Source: Viola odorata (lineage: Eukaryota > Streptophyta > Magnoliopsida > Malpighiales > Violaceae). Taken from it: 64,000 nt of DNA. The stretch is from positions 47,900,158 to 47,964,157 of the forward strand of contig OY829540.1 of assembly GCA_963691705.1 (NCBI GenBank). The letters are read 5' to 3'. Positions within the stretch are counted from its first letter, which is position 1. Every line of letters begins with the position of its first letter. The notes under the pieces were generated by a model that saw only the letters and a list, made by a program, of their open reading frames with translations, ran no database searches and had not been told where the DNA came from. Positions 45,905 through 58,961 of the stretch are shown piece after piece. A program made the position numbers and the translations under genes.

Positions 45905-47004
45905 TTACGAGTTATTGCAAAAAATGGTACCTGTACAAAAATTAAATGATAGATTTCATATCTCGGCTGTTTTGTGCGTTTAAAAAATACCTATACAATA
46001 ACAAAACATTACATTTTGTACCTCACCCTTATGCCGTCCAACAATCACCGTTAACTGTCCTACGTGGCACGCTACGTCGGATGCGGCTGACGTGGCGTGC
46101 CACGTAGGACAAATTTGACTCGGTTCTTTGCCCACAGTTCGGATAAGTGGGCTTTCCCCGTCGGCTAGAAACGACGTCATTTTTGGGTATGAAATAGCGC
46201 GTCGTTCATGACAAACGACGCGTGACTGTCATCTCAGCTGATTAAAATGAGCGACGCATCGTTCATTTGAAGCTGTACAACATCATCGCGATCAATCTCA
46301 TATGGTTCTCTCAATCTCTCTCTCCCAACACTAACTGCGCTCTCACCAACCACTCACCACTCGCGCTCCCTCTCTACTTCTTTGATTCAAATTGACCAAA
46401 CCCCGTGATTACAAACCCAATATTCCAATCCAAACGACGTGCTTGTGGTTTGGGGATCGTGGACGTTCGTTTTGTGTGAAGCGACGACAGTGACAGGTTG
46501 GTTTTTAATTTCTAGCCATTTTTTTAATTACTAGTTTAGGTTAGAAATGATGTAATTGTTGATATACATTAGGTATCTTATGGTATGCTAGCAATGATGC
46601 AGTCGTTGATGAGTGTTGTTGTGTTCCAGCCTTTAGAACCAAATTTTAGGGTTTGTTTAACTGTTGTCTTTAAATGGTACCTGTACTGACGTGTATTTGT
46701 CTTGGAATATTAAATTAATATGTTATTGTCTGTATGTATGTAGTGAAAAGATTCGTTATTCCTCACTGACTTTATTTTGTATCTATATTGGTGTGGCCAG
46801 GGAAAATGACAACCTTTATATTTTATATTTGATGTTGACACTGTATCATATTTTACCATATTAGATAAGTGTGGTGAATTAGGATACAAGAATATTAGCA
46901 AGTTATGGTATGATGCATACTGTGCAGGTATGGGGTTGATGAAAATTTTAAAAGTGTTTGATGGTGACAGTACATTGGTGTCTTTATTAATTATGCACTT
47001 GAGA
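45905..47004 (+). other. Probable 5' part of a MULE, with an inverted repeat
   Basis: No gene. GTCCTACGTGGCAC (46057-46070) and GTGCCACGTAGGAC (46097-46110) are perfectly complementary across 26 bases and contain ACGTG cores. The region leads into MULE transposase remnants beyond the gap and may be the element's promoter end; its terminus was not found. Confidence 0.4.
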
Positions 47005-47204
47005 NNNNNNNNNNNNNNNNNNNNNNNNNNNNNNNNNNNNNNNNNNNNNNNNNNNNNNNNNNNNNNNNNNNNNNNNNNNNNNNNNNNNNNNNNNNNNNNN
47101 NNNNNNNNNNNNNNNNNNNNNNNNNNNNNNNNNNNNNNNNNNNNNNNNNNNNNNNNNNNNNNNNNNNNNNNNNNNNNNNNNNNNNNNNNNNNNNNNNNNN
47201 NNNN
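47005..47204. other. Assembly gap (200 N)
   Basis: Exactly 200 undetermined bases. Reading frames that run through it are meaningless. It falls at the N-terminal side of the MULE transposase. Confidence 1.
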
Positions 47205-49510
47205 GGGAAATGAACAGAAGAGAAAATGCCCACATTACAAGAAATGTAGCTGTTGAGGAGAACAATAAGGTCCATTTTAACAGTGAGTCCGAGGGAAGTT
47301 TCTTGACCTCCAGCAGTGATAGTGAGGCTGAACATGGCAAGAGAATTCCTACAAGAAGGGCTCGGTTCTTAGCAGGTGAGCATAATCCCCATTTTTAGGT
47401 TTGTGTGATTTTTACAAACAAGAGAGAGTTTAAGAAAGTTATAGTGCAATATGCCATATTCAATAAGAGAGATGTGAGTTATGTGCATGATAAAAGAAGG
47501 TGTAGGGTTGAATGCAAGAGTGGTGATTGTGAGTGGAAGATTTTGTGCTCAATCAATGGGAGGAGCGGGCAATGGATGGTTAAAACGTTTGTAAGTCAGC
47601 ACACATGTGTGAGACAATTCCACATTTCTTGTCTCAGTTTTAAAAATCTTGCGGAGTGGTTTATCAAAGATCTCAGGAAAGCTACATTGAAGCTTACTGT
47701 AGCAGAAATGAAAGACCACTTCAACGGTCAAACTAGGATCAAGGTGTCATGGGGGCAATGTAGACATGCCAAGCAGAAGGTGGTTGAGCATTACATTGGT
47801 GATCCTCTGAAGGAATTTTCTAAGTTGGAAGACTACGTTGAGGAGCTTAGAAGTAGTAATCCTGGTAGTACGGTTGTTTTAGAGGGACCAGATGGAGTTT
47901 TCAAGAGAATGTATGTGTGTTTTGATGGTGTGAGGAAAGGATTCAATTTTGCGTGCAGGAAGATAATTGGCCTAGATGGTTGTTTTTTGAAGGGTCCATT
48001 CAAGGGTGAAATTCTTTTAGCAGTAGGGAGGGATCCGAATGACTAGATCTATCTTATCGCTTGGGCTGTGGTAGGTTATGAGTACAAAGAATCATGGAAA
48101 TGGTTCTTGGAATTGCTCATGTTGGATTTGGACATTGCTGGAGGCAACTTTGTCTATGCTGCTGATGTGATCCTGTTGTTGCAAGAGGGGAATGATTCAC
48201 ATTCATGTCTGATCAACAGAAGGTACTAAATTTCAAATTTCTTAACACCTACTTTGTCTTTTATTAAACTCATGAATAGATTTTTCTGAATTTATAAAAA
48301 TTAAATGTGTAGGGATTGCTTTCTGCCATCAATGAATTGATGCCCTCAGCTGTTAGTAGAAGATGTGCCAGGCACATCTTTACTAAGTGGAGAAAAATAC
48401 AATGCAGTGAGGATTTGCACAAGCAGTTTTGGATCACCTGCAAGGCATAAACTTCATCAGAATTTCTTAATGAATTGGAGGTTTTAAGAGGTATGTCCAC
48501 CACAGCAATGTCTGACTTTCTGTCTGTTCCTCTAACTTACTGGTGCAAATCCTTCCAAAATACTTCACCATGTTCTGATGTTGTAGATAACAACATGAGT
48601 GAGTCTTTTAACAGCATGATTATAGAGTCTAGGTACAAATCCATTGTCAAACTCTTTGAAAATATTCGTAAAATTGTTTTCAAAAGGTTTAAAGAGAGAA
48701 AGAGTTTTGTCAACAAGTTTAAAGATGGTTTTGATCCCAACATTTGGAAAAAGATTAATCATAACATGGAAGAGAGTGTGACATTTTGGGTGGATAGTAA
48801 TGGAGATGATGGATTTGAAGTGCACCTAGATGAGGACACCGGCTGGGTGGTGAGCTTGGAAAAATTTAGTTGTACATGTAGGATGTGGGAATTAACGGGT
48901 ATACCGTGTGCACATGCAATGTGTGTCATTGCTAATGAGGGTCACAACTTGGATGTTAGATGTTATGTGTCCAAGTGGTATAGCCGGGAAATATTTGAAT
49001 AGGCATACAAAAACCCAATCCTGCCTGTACATTCTAAGAAGTTTTGGCCAAAAGTAGCAGTTACTTCAATTAGGCCTCATTTATTTGTCAAATTTCCTAG
49101 GAGACCAAAGAATTTAAGGAGGAGGGAAGGTTAGGAGCCAACACAGTGTGGGACAAAAATGAGTCATAAAGGAAGGAAGATGACTTGCACTTTCTACAAG
49201 AAGCCTGGACACTATTCCAGTACCTACCTAGACAATCCAGAAAACCAGGTGCCACTTAAATTTGGTTTGTTATATAAATTTAATTTAATTTAACGTTTTT
49301 TATATTGGCTAAAACATATTTGGTAATTGGTAATTTAAAAAATGCAGGTTGATGAACCACAACAAGCAAATGTTGCTGGTCCAGAACAAGGACATGCTGC
49401 TAGATCATATCAAAACACTACCAGGAAGCGAAGGAAAATAATATGCTCGTTTTGCAAAATGGAGGGCCACAGGAGAGACGGCTATGTCTTAAACCCTGCC
49501 AGCAGGGTTA
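47205..49510 (+). pseudogene. MuDR-type MULE transposase pseudogene
   Basis: Collinear pieces of a MuDR/MURA-like transposase. At 47405-48046 lie the DNA-binding part (FTNKREFKKVIVQYAIFNKR, CEWKIL) and the start of the DDE core (KIIGLDGCFLKGPFKGE). A TAG interrupts NDxIYLIAWAVVGYE at ~48044. After a shift, FTFMSDQQK is followed by a likely intron (48223-48312) and GLLSAINELMPSAV, then another stop. At 48475-49002 come DNNMSESFNSMI and the SWIM finger (CTCRMWELTGIPCAHAMCVI). Degenerate CCHC knuckles follow near 49186 (CTFYKKPGHYSSTY) and 49449 (CSFCKMEGHRRDGY). It is a decayed autonomous element of the superfamily from which FRS genes were domesticated. Confidence 0.85.
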
Positions 49511-50360
49511 GTTGATCAAACCTATCACTAGTGTTGAAATATAAATGTTAAGATTGATCCAATTTTTTTTCCTATGGCAGCGTTTTGCTAATCCAGCAAA
49601 CACACAAGTGCAAACGCAAGATTCTTAGGTGTCTGCTTCAAAATTGCAACACTCGCAATTTCAAGCCTCCCAAGTGTCTGATAGAACCCAAGTACTTTTG
49701 CAAGAACTTAGACAATCATGTGGAACAGTCCCACTCACTAGATGGAGAAAAAAGAAGTCTGACAAAAAGAAGGGTAAACTACCGAGCGGGTATGGTTGTT
49801 TTGTTGCTGAATTTGGGTGGAGTTGCTATGATGTGAGTAAATAATTTGTGATTGTGTGTAGTATAAAACATGCTTTTTTAACTAAACAGATGGTAATCCA
49901 AAACTTTTGTTTGTTTCTGTCGTACTTCGCAGCCTAATACACCACGACAAAGGGTGATTGTTGTCCCAGATAGAAGAAAGACACGCTCACAGGATGGAGC
50001 TGGTACTTAGGGAAAGTAGGAATTATGTAATATGTTCGTTGATTTTGTGTGGATGTACTAGACCATATTATGTACTAGCTCGTTGCTTTTGTTTGGAACA
50101 ATTATGCAGCTTGACATTTGAATCCATATTATGTACTAGCTCGCATAATTTTATTTGGATGTGCTCATTACGTTTGGAACATTTATGTACTAGACCATAT
50201 TATACACAATTATACGCAAACGAAATTGCCAATGTCGATGTTAAGGAAATATAATGCGTATAATGAGTTGGCTGAAAATGTTGCAATTTAGCTTGGCCTA
50301 CAATGAGTTGGCTGAAAATGTTGCAATTTTGTTGGCCGAAAATGTTGCAAATTAGCTTGC
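49511..50360 (+). other. Probable 3' part of the MULE
   Basis: Further degenerate exons of the element may lie at 49585-49850. Near 50040-50210 short direct repeats (TATTATGTACTAGCTCG; ACTAGACCATATTAT) occur, and at 50266-50355 ATGAGTTGGCTGAAAATGTT is repeated. No terminal inverted repeat was matched. Confidence 0.35.
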
Positions 50361-52143
50361 GAAGTTGAAAAAGAAATACTACTTTTATTTTTATTTTTAT
50401 TTCTTTTGGATAACAAATACTACTTATAAATATAAAAATAATGAACCTATTATGGAATGATTAGTTCACAACTAAGAAATTAATTGTTACACAATCGAAT
50501 ACACAAGAATCGAATACAACTAATTAATAATTAAGGTAAAAGATAATCAAGAAATTAAGCAAAAAGACAAAATAGATAAATAAATCAATAAATAGTGAGG
50601 AAGAAAAGAGAAATTTATCAGTGACTTTATCTTCAACTTCCCTTAATATAACAATTCATATTACTAAATCCAATTACAGCAACAACAAATACAACAACCC
50701 AAGATCATCTTCAAATCATCTTCGAACAGAATGTAATATAACAGATTTTTCCCCCTTAATTGCAAAAACTAAGAAATCCAATTACAGCAACAACAATTAA
50801 AAAAATGGCTAACAGAAACTTCAATTTTTTTAGCCTTTTCGTCAAATAGTGATTTTCATCTTTCAAACAAAGCAACTCGTCCACCATGCCATTAAAAACC
50901 ATATCACGCTAATTGACGCTTTATTTCATGTATTTTTACCACTTCAAAACTCCTTGTTTGTGGCAGAAACAATCCTTTTTACGTCAATTTGGCTTCTTTT
51001 GGAGGAATCTTAGGCAAGACTGGTTCTGGATGAAGCGGGTGCTTAAGCGACAGAATGGAAATCTCAACCGCATGTCTCAGCTAAGATTGCAGGAAAGAGG
51101 CGTGCTGACCATGGACTCTAGGAAGGCGGATCAAATCAGGAAGCCAGCTGGCTGTTGCATCCGTTTGAAGAAATCTCGGATGTATTTATTTGAACAAAAA
51201 CAATTAGTCATTATCTTGTTATTTATTTTGTGTTTGGAATTTTAAACAATTGGGATTTTTATCCCTATCCTTTAGTTAATTTGAAGTGAGGAGTTTGGAA
51301 AGGAACGTGATTGGTGGGGACTCTAACCTTGTTAAAGATTAGGGAAGGCTGTCAATTACGGGATCTTCCATCTTCCTTTCTTCTAGTTTTGTAAACATTC
51401 GCTCTGTGAATTCGTTCTTGAATATCACAGATTTTAATTCTATTTCATGTTCTTCAATTACTCTTTTATTTCCTTGATTAATATGTTTAGTAGCAAAACA
51501 CCTAATTCTTGGTAAGGGTTGAGTGAGCATACTTGTGAATTGTGAGACTGAATCATTCTTAATCATCCTTTCGTTTGTATTCAATTCAAGTTCTGTTTTA
51601 ACAAACCGGTTCCCGTCTAGGCTAAGACTTGATCGATCTTAGGCAAGACGATGGATTTGCAACCAGTCACTAAGGGGACGAGCGAAACCGAGGTGACGAA
51701 GTAGGTAGCTAACCTCGCGGGGGTTAGTGAACTTGAATCGATATAGGCCTAACCAGATTGACAACCTAGGGCTCCGAGTTGGAAGTAGCTTGGCCTAGAC
51801 TCTGTCTTTCCCTATGCCATTGAGATAACGCATGTGCCTCAAGCCAGCAGCCAATTGGATAAACCCTTTAGCCAGCAAGGTGTCCACTGGCCAGGATCAC
51901 TAGGAAAGGGGGTACCCTCTAAGTGATTTGAATAGGAGGAAAGTAGGATTGGAAAAGGGTCCCTCTCAATCTATAGCAGAGTTACAAAGGAGAAGGAGAA
52001 GATCTAAAGTCAATGATCGATTAAACAAGTAAAGTGCTCACGGATTCGCCCTTGCCAGGACTTTACCTCACGAAAGTTCCAACCAATCTCAGCCAGCAAT
52101 CTTAGCTAAGATTCACTTCTGCCCAAGATTGCTTCTTTATTCT
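50361..52143. other. Unclassified repetitive DNA, possibly LTR remnants
   Basis: No gene is supported. The words ATCTTAGGCAAGAC (50990s and ~51640) and CTTAGCTAAGATT (~52104) recur. The run ending GTTCTGTTTTAACA (51601) looks like an LTR end. The stretch 51600-52140 is moderately GC-rich and unlike its surroundings. I cannot assign a family. Confidence 0.35.
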
Positions 52144-54156
52144 TGTTGATACCCGAATTTTGACGCCATTTTTATTTAATTTTAGCATTTCTGTTATTCA
52201 GCCAATTTACAGTCATTTTCAGTTGATTTAATGTCGCTAGCATTTTTAGGTGTTTCGTTGCATTTTTGCATCATCGTCAGCATCGTCAGCCTTCGAAATC
52301 GCATTTTTAATTTTTCGGCATGTATTTTCATTATTATTATCATTAATATTTTTAGCTTTAAAAATCACATTTTTAATTATCCGGCAGTCGTTTGCTAATT
52401 TTTTCTTCGTTTTAGGTAATCACACGAATTTTAGGATTTTTTATATTTTAGCACATTTTTTAGTATTTTTATTATTTTATTATTATTTTTATTCGAGCTT
52501 TTATTGGACCCGAGTAAGTCTGCTCGGACAATAGCTCGACTTTAAAATGTTTTCCATCAACTAGTTGTCAGATTTTTTTCCGGTCGCAACAGTCTACAGC
52601 GTTTCGCGTAATTTTCGGTGTAACGCTTTATTTTTTTCGTTCCCGCATTTCGCGTCTTTGAACACTAAAATAAACACGTTAAACGAGAAGTTCTCATCGT
52701 TTACTGTAGACGGTTAAAACCGTCGTATTTTTCTCTACGCGCCGGTACCTTCGGCTCGAAAAGTCGGAACGTTTGTTCGACGGATCCGGCTCGAGGCTAT
52801 TTAAATCAGATGAAAGGCCATTTGATCATGGCCATTGATCTGGTCAACCAAGGAAAGTCAACCAGATCAATGGCCCTTGATTTATTGTGCATAATGCACA
52901 TGCACAGTGCAAGGAAATTCTCAGCCACGAGCCCGCGCCCGAGCCACCTGCTCTCCTTCTCAGCCACGTCTTCGTCCGAGCCCCTAGCCGTAGCTCCCTA
53001 GCTCCGCCATCATCACGCCTCCAGCTCCTCCACGCGCAGCTCCCTCCGCCACTCTCCCACGCGTCTTTCGGCTATAAATAGCCGCCCTGTTCCTTCGCAA
53101 AAGGGTCGAAAATTTTACAAAAAAAAAAGCTCTACTCCCTCTCCATTCTCCTAGCCAATTCACACACGGCTCACCTCCCTTCTCCTACCCAATTCATCCA
53201 CCCGAACCAAGGCAAAGGAAAGCAATCAAGGTGAGTTTATCAAGCTTTATCTCTCTAGCTTCTCTCCCTTAATTTTCGTTTTTAGCTTTAAACATTTAAT
53301 CAATGGCTCAAATCTATTTTGTATACTTCATTTTCAAGTTGTAAACGTGTTACTTGCTTCAATTCAAATGCCTGCTGTTTCCTTTAATTAATTATGAATT
53401 TTTGGGCTTTAATGCGTATATTTGTTCAAACGTGAAATTGCTCCTCGTCCATGGATGAAGTGGTTTAATTCTGGTCGGGTTTTGGTCGTCGCTTGACCCC
53501 GGTCGCATTGTGACCATTTTGGAGGTGTTCGGGTGGCCGGAGCTCCTCCCTTGTCGCCGGCAGTAACGCCGGCGCAAGGAAGAAGATGAACAGCGGCTGC
53601 TGTTCTTCATGAGGAAGGTGACGGGCTAAGCCCGTCCCTCCTTTCTTTTAGCATGCTGATGGGCTTTGGCTTAAGCCAAGCCTATCCTTTCCTTTCCCTT
53701 CAATTTAAGTTATGGGCTAGGATTTATTCCTAGCCCATTTTAACTAAATTTCAGCACATGGGGCCCAGCCCATTAATTCTTCGTCAAGCATTCGAGTCAT
53801 TTTTTTTATTTCATGCTCGTACGTAATGTTTAATTTAATTCGTATACCATATTTAATTAATCATTATTTACAATACTTGTTTATTATTTCGCTTTGCTTA
53901 AATATTTATATACCATGATTAAATATGTATGCACGAAATTAAATAGTCGTATACCATGCTTTAAATGTTTATACATGATTTAAATGCTCACATGCGTCAT
54001 TTCCGTGTTCATATTTTTCGTCTGCTCATTCTTGCGACAATTTGTTATTTAATTGTTTTTATACGTGAATTGTTCATTTCTTATCGAGATATTCTTTTTA
54101 CGTTATCTAACTTCAGTCATTTATATTCAGCAATTTAAATTCAATTATTTATTATA

Positions 54157-54762
54157 CCGCCTACATGGTCGGTCGCATTTAATTTTCTGCAATATCAACT
54201 GCTTTAATTTTTCGCAAAACTGCTGGAAATCCTTCCGCAAATTATCAACTGTTTAATTTTCCGCACTTTAAATTTCAGCAATTTACTTTCGGCAATTTAA
54301 ATTCAATACCGCCTACATGGTCGGTCGCACTTATCAACTGTTTAATTTTCCGCACTTTAAATTCCAGCAATTTACTTTCAGCAATTTAAATTCAATACCG
54401 CCTACATGGTCGGTCGCATTTTAATTTTCGTAAACATTCAACTGCTTTAATTTTTCGCACACTGCTGGAAATCCTTCCGCAAATTATCAACTGTTTACTT
54501 TTCCGCACTTTACTTTTCCGCACTTTAAATTTCAGCAATTTACTTTCAGCAATTTAAATTCAATACCGCCTACATGGTCGGTCGCGATATCAACTGTTTA
54601 TTTTCTGCAATATCAACTGCTTTAATTTTTCGCAAAACTGCTGGAAATCCTTCCGCAAATTATCAACTGTTTACTTTTCCGCACTTTACTTTTCCGCACT
54701 TTAAATTTCAGCAATTTACTTTCAGCAATTTAAATTCAATACCGCCTACATGGTCGGTCGCA
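54157..54762. repeat. Tandem array in 5' LTR, five copies of a ~90-180-bp unit
   Basis: Five copies of CCGCCTACATGGTCGGTCGC at 92-180-bp spacing, each accompanied by variable numbers of CAGCAATTTA, TTTCCGCACTTTA and CTGCTGGAAATCCTTCCGCA segments. Confidence 0.9.
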
Positions 54763-54912
54763 ATATCAACTGTTTATTTTCTGCAAATATCCAACTGTTT
54801 ATTCCCTGCATTATCAACCTGTTTTATTTTCTGCAAATCATTAAACTTTTTTTCTTCCCTGTAAATCGCCAATAGCATTTAATTTTTCTGCACTTATCAA
54901 AACAGCATTTCA

Positions 54913-55315
54913 TTTTCGTATGCGTAAAATCCATCATTTTTCGCATGCAATCAACCCAGCATTTAAATTCTCGTATGCGTAAAATCCATCATTTTTCGCA
55001 TGCAATCAACCCAGCATTTAAATTCTCGTATGCGTAAAATCAATCATTTTTCGCATGCAATCAACCTAGCATTTAAATTCTCGTATGCGTAAAATCAATC
55101 ATTTTTCGCATGCAATCAACACAGCCTTTAAATTCTCGTGTGCTTAAAATCAATCATTTTTCGCACGCAATCAGCTCAGTATCTCATTTTCGTATGCGTA
55201 AAATTCATCATTTCTCGCATGCAATCAATTATCGCCATTTATTTTCATGCACTCATCAAGCTCAGCATTTAATTCTCGTATGCGTACAATCCATCATTTT
55301 ACGTGTACAATCAAT
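54913..55315. repeat. Tandem array in 5' LTR, seven copies of a ~56-bp unit
   Basis: Units of TCGTATGCGTAAAATC, ATCATTTTTCGCATGCAATC and AACCCAGCATTTAAATTC. The first four are nearly identical; the last three are degenerate. Confidence 0.93.
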
Positions 55316-56130
55316 TGTCATTTAAAATTTTCATTGCTCAGTTATTTCTCAAGCTATCACTAACACTCTCATTTTGTAGGTTAATTTCAAGCTTCGCTCG
55401 AAAGTACGCCTCACAAGTCCTTTTTATTTATTCGATGCCTTTCGCAAATATCAACTGCATGCATGATATATAGAACTGCTAGAATTAAAATCAACCCACA
55501 TGAACAACGTGTTTAAAGAGTTGCTTAAAATGCCATGTTCATATGATTTTAAATTCTCGCTTGTATTGACTGCATGTACATGGGGACTTTCGATCCCACT
55601 TCAGTTTTTCACTTTAAAATCAATCATTTAAATTGGTACTCTGTTAGCCATCCATGTTAGGATCACGTAGTAATTAAGTTAATCATGTATGGCCCGATGA
55701 TGAAATAAGAGGGCGCTCATTCAGTCTTACGGAAAATTCAGTCCCATCACGATCATAAAAAAGACTAAAGTGACGATTCCTCTGAGGGCCCCCTTTTTCA
55801 AAACGCATTTCTCAAACACCTTTTTAAACACCTCTCTCATCAACCGGTAACCGTTTTCGGATGTGTCTCGGGTGCCTAACACCTTCCCGAGACCATAATA
55901 CGACCCCGAACCTTTGTCTGGGGTCCATACCCCTTTTTTTGTGCCTTTAGTTTTTTACTTATTATATTTCCTATGCCATGACGATTAGGGTTCCCTAAGC
56001 CTAGCAACCAAATTAGGGTGGCGACTTCATTGCATGCTGCTAGGCGTCCCTTTTTACGCCGAGCATTGTAAGGTCTCAAATTTCGTTGCACACTCGCGAA
56101 TTTTTTTTAAATTTCCGAGGCGCGACAGTT

Positions 56131-56147
56131 TGGCGACTTCACTGGGG
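56131..56147 (+). other. Primer-binding site candidate (tRNA-Arg type)
   Basis: TGGCGACTTCACTGGGG begins three bases after the LTR. It resembles the tRNA-Arg-complementary site described for Ogre/Tat elements (TGGCGAC..CACTGGGGA). Confidence 0.65.
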
Positions 56148-57594
56148 AGTGTTGGGTCGGAGCCGGTTTTATCTTTTTAGAGAGGTGTTTTATTTGTTTA
56201 TTTATTTGCTTTGATCAATTGCTGGTCTGTTTATTTATTTGCTTTATCAATTGTCATATGCATTTCATGGCGCCCTACACCCAGGGGACAATTACCAAAA
56301 TAGGAGGGTAGTAGTGACGCCCTAGGACACATGTCCTGGGTAGTGTTCACCAATCCCAACTCGGATGAACCCCTAAAGCCAGTCGAAAGGTTATACGATT
56401 TCGCAAGGAATCGGGCGACTGGACGACACTTTAGGGACCTTTTCATGGTATCATCCGGGAACCATTCAAGCCAGTTAGAAATGTCGGAATCAGAGCCCCA
56501 ACACATGCATCATGATTATACCTGTTTGTCGTGGCTCTATTTGTCTTGTTGGCATATTGACATGATTTTTCTTTTATACGAATTGTAAATTTCTTACATG
56601 CGCAGGTTACCTTGCATTTAAAATTTTATTTTTGTCCCACAGGACCCGTTTTTGCTCATTCGATATATCGGCACTTACACTACTTTCACTTGATATTTTC
56701 GGGGAATGAAGTTTCAACGACCAGACACTACAAAGCCGAATTGCCACTTTAGAGGCTGAGATAGAGATGCAGAAAGGGGAGTTGGCTTCGATGGAGTGCC
56801 TTTGGCAGCAGAACTCTGACGTCCAGGATTGATACCTTCATGGGAAGACTCGAATATCAGAAAACCTTCATTTTTCTCATGTAACTAGAATCCCTGTTTT
56901 CATCAATTTTAGCCATTTTTTTGGTGAATTTAGGTAGTTGGCTAGTTTACTACATCTTGTAAACACTTTTAATAAAGTCGTACCTCTTTCGGATATTTAT
57001 TTAATCACCTCATCTTTTCCGTATCAATTATCCATCCAAATACAACTCAAAAGACCATCGCAAAAAGAAAGAGAAAATCCCTCCAGGATAAACACAGTCG
57101 TTTCACCAAAGAACCTAAAAATCAGACCAAACATTCGAAAAATAGCCAAATATTGCCCACTCGTGGCCTTGTCCTCTTAGCTTATCGCAAACTCCAAAGT
57201 CATAGCGTAGATTGTCATCCCTCCCCTCGGTGGGGTTCACCAGGCGTCAGGCCCTGCGTCATTTGCAAGCACAGTAGAAAAGAGATCTTCCTAGCATGAC
57301 GGCATTGGTTGCCCCTGCTAATTTGGGTTTCGTCGATAACATCTCAGATTGCTCCATATCGTTGGAATGAATAGAGGCTTCCTTCGCATATCATCCACAA
57401 CCAGGAGATCACGCCTCTCCGACCGCCCTGAAAATGTCAAGTGAAAGTGTAGCCGGAAAAGTGAATGAGCAACGTGGAGGCCTCGGGATCGTCCATCACT
57501 TGTACTTACTTTTTTTTCATTTTCTTTTTTTCAGGTTCACGATAGCTCCTCGCAAGCGAATTAATCCACCGAGGCCTCCATAACAAGACTTCAA
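56148..57594 (+). other. Untranslated leader of the Tat/Ogre-type element
   Basis: No convincing protein. Several short frames exist (56331-56588, 56938-57180) without recognisable domains. Long leaders between PBS and gag are common in this clade. Confidence 0.5.
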
Positions 57595-57772
57595 ATGCTG
57601 AAGATGGCCGAACAAACCAAGACAGAAGAGGCATTGGCTGCTAGAATAAAAGAGTTAGAAGAGCAAGTAAGGGTTACTACAGAAAAGGCCACTCGGGGTG
57701 AAAAAGAGCGAGATGAAGCAACCACTGAGTTCCCACCTGGTTTTGATCCTAGTCAAATGATGGGACCCTCCT

Positions 57773-58198
57773 TGTCACGGCCTAACCATTCTGAGGCCCG
57801 TGCGGCGCCTAGGTCCCGCACCTAGGCCAGCCTTCTCTTGATGCTTAACAGCAATCTCCAATACCCAAACCAGCCTCGGCCCTATCTTGCCAGCGCACTA
57901 CTAGCTCTAGTCTCGAACCCAGCTAGAAGTGGCCATCACGGCAAAGCCATCATGGCAACGCCCCTTCCATAACACGGAAGGCTTGCTCGCACACCTATGC
58001 CGGACCCGCATAGGAGAAGCTCACTTAGACAAGCATACTCTCATATCTCATCCAGGGGTTGGTGGAGAGCTATCACACCCAATTGGACTTTCCCTTCACA
58101 TACCCTATGAAGGGCTACCCGTCAAATCCATGCGCCTTCAGCGCATCTCAGGTTCCATGTTGAGGCTAAGCTTGAACACCAAGGCTTAGACCTTAACA
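57773..58198 (-). repeat. 3' LTR of the nested Gypsy element
   Basis: 426 bp. It differs from the partner LTR at, for example, GGCGCCTAGG versus GGCGCTTAGG and TAACAGCAA versus TAACAACAA. Confidence 0.95.
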
Positions 58199-58694
58199 CT
58201 CTCCCCCACTTAGTAAAGTCGATGCCCTCATCGACTAGATCTCCAATCTCCTTAGACCTGCGTTACCAAGGACCATGAGGTTAGAACACGTTAAGGCCAT
58301 AATAGATTATCATAGGCTCTCCCACATTTCAATACTCATTATTCTTTTCACTCATTTCTTTATCTCTCCTTTATCCTTCTTTTCACTCTTCCTAACTCCT
58401 CAGATTGTGGTCTTATCACTCAGTTTCTTTTCACAGCTCGTGTCTCACACTCGCCTCTGAAGACGTACGTTCTAAGCATGATTGATATTTCCTCAGTATC
58501 CGACCCTTCTAGTCGATACCCTTGGAACCTATCGATCATACTTACAATGTCGCGTCTTCCCACCAATCTCTCTTATCCCCTCGATCGCGTGCTCACTCTT
58601 TTCATGCAGGCAGTTTTCTCTTTACTCATATCTTTATCACTCCTTATTTTCTCCAGTCTCACTACACTCATCAAGGCCTACTTTATAGGGCCAG

Positions 58695-58961
58695 GCGCCT
58701 CTGCGCGTTATATCGTATCCATCTGGGTCAAGCGCCTCTGCGCATTATATCGTATCCCTCTGGGTCAAGCGCCTCTGCGCATTTTGTCGTATTCTACTAC
58801 GCCAAGCGCCTCTGCGCACTGAGCCAGTGAGTCTACCCCAACGGCCAAGCGCCTCTGCGCCCATAATTTCTCTGCCTTGCTCGAGTCTGTCTGAGCTGGA
58901 GAGTTTCATAATGCTACATGCGTATTATGATCCTGTCCCACCGAGCCATGCGCCTCTGCGC
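58695..58961. repeat. Six copies of GCGCCTCTGCGC
   Basis: The 12-mer occurs at 58695, 58732, 58769, 58806, 58849 and 58950. The first four are spaced exactly 37 bp with related spacers (TTATATCGTATCC.TCTGGGTCAA). Each can form a GCGC-stem hairpin. Confidence 0.92.

Larger units (their letters stand above)
52144..56127 (+). repeat. 5' LTR (~4.0 kb) of the Tat/Ogre-type element
   Basis: Starts TGTTGATACCCGAATTTTGA and ends GGCGCGACA directly before the primer site. The TATA box GCTATAAATA (53071-53080) is followed by a GC-rich, CT-rich leader. Two tandem-repeat arrays lie in the middle. Blocks from 55650 to 56000 match 38170-38790 of the other long LTR in the window. Confidence 0.85.

Noticed and set aside
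46930..47340. Reading frames crossing the N block on both strands
   Set aside because: They exist only because undetermined bases contain no stops.
54913..55315. Evenly spaced repeats resembling a CRISPR array
   Set aside because: The repeats are contiguous without unique spacers and lie in a plant LTR; ordinary tandem repeat.
57929..58189. Identical 86-residue frames in both LTRs of the nested element (also 62073-62333)
   Set aside because: The duplication is explained by the LTRs being copies; no domain and no transcript logic.
58695..58961. GCGCCTCTGCGC repeats as a CRISPR-like array
   Set aside because: The cores are only 12 bases, spacers are related to each other, and they lie inside an LTR element in a plant genome.
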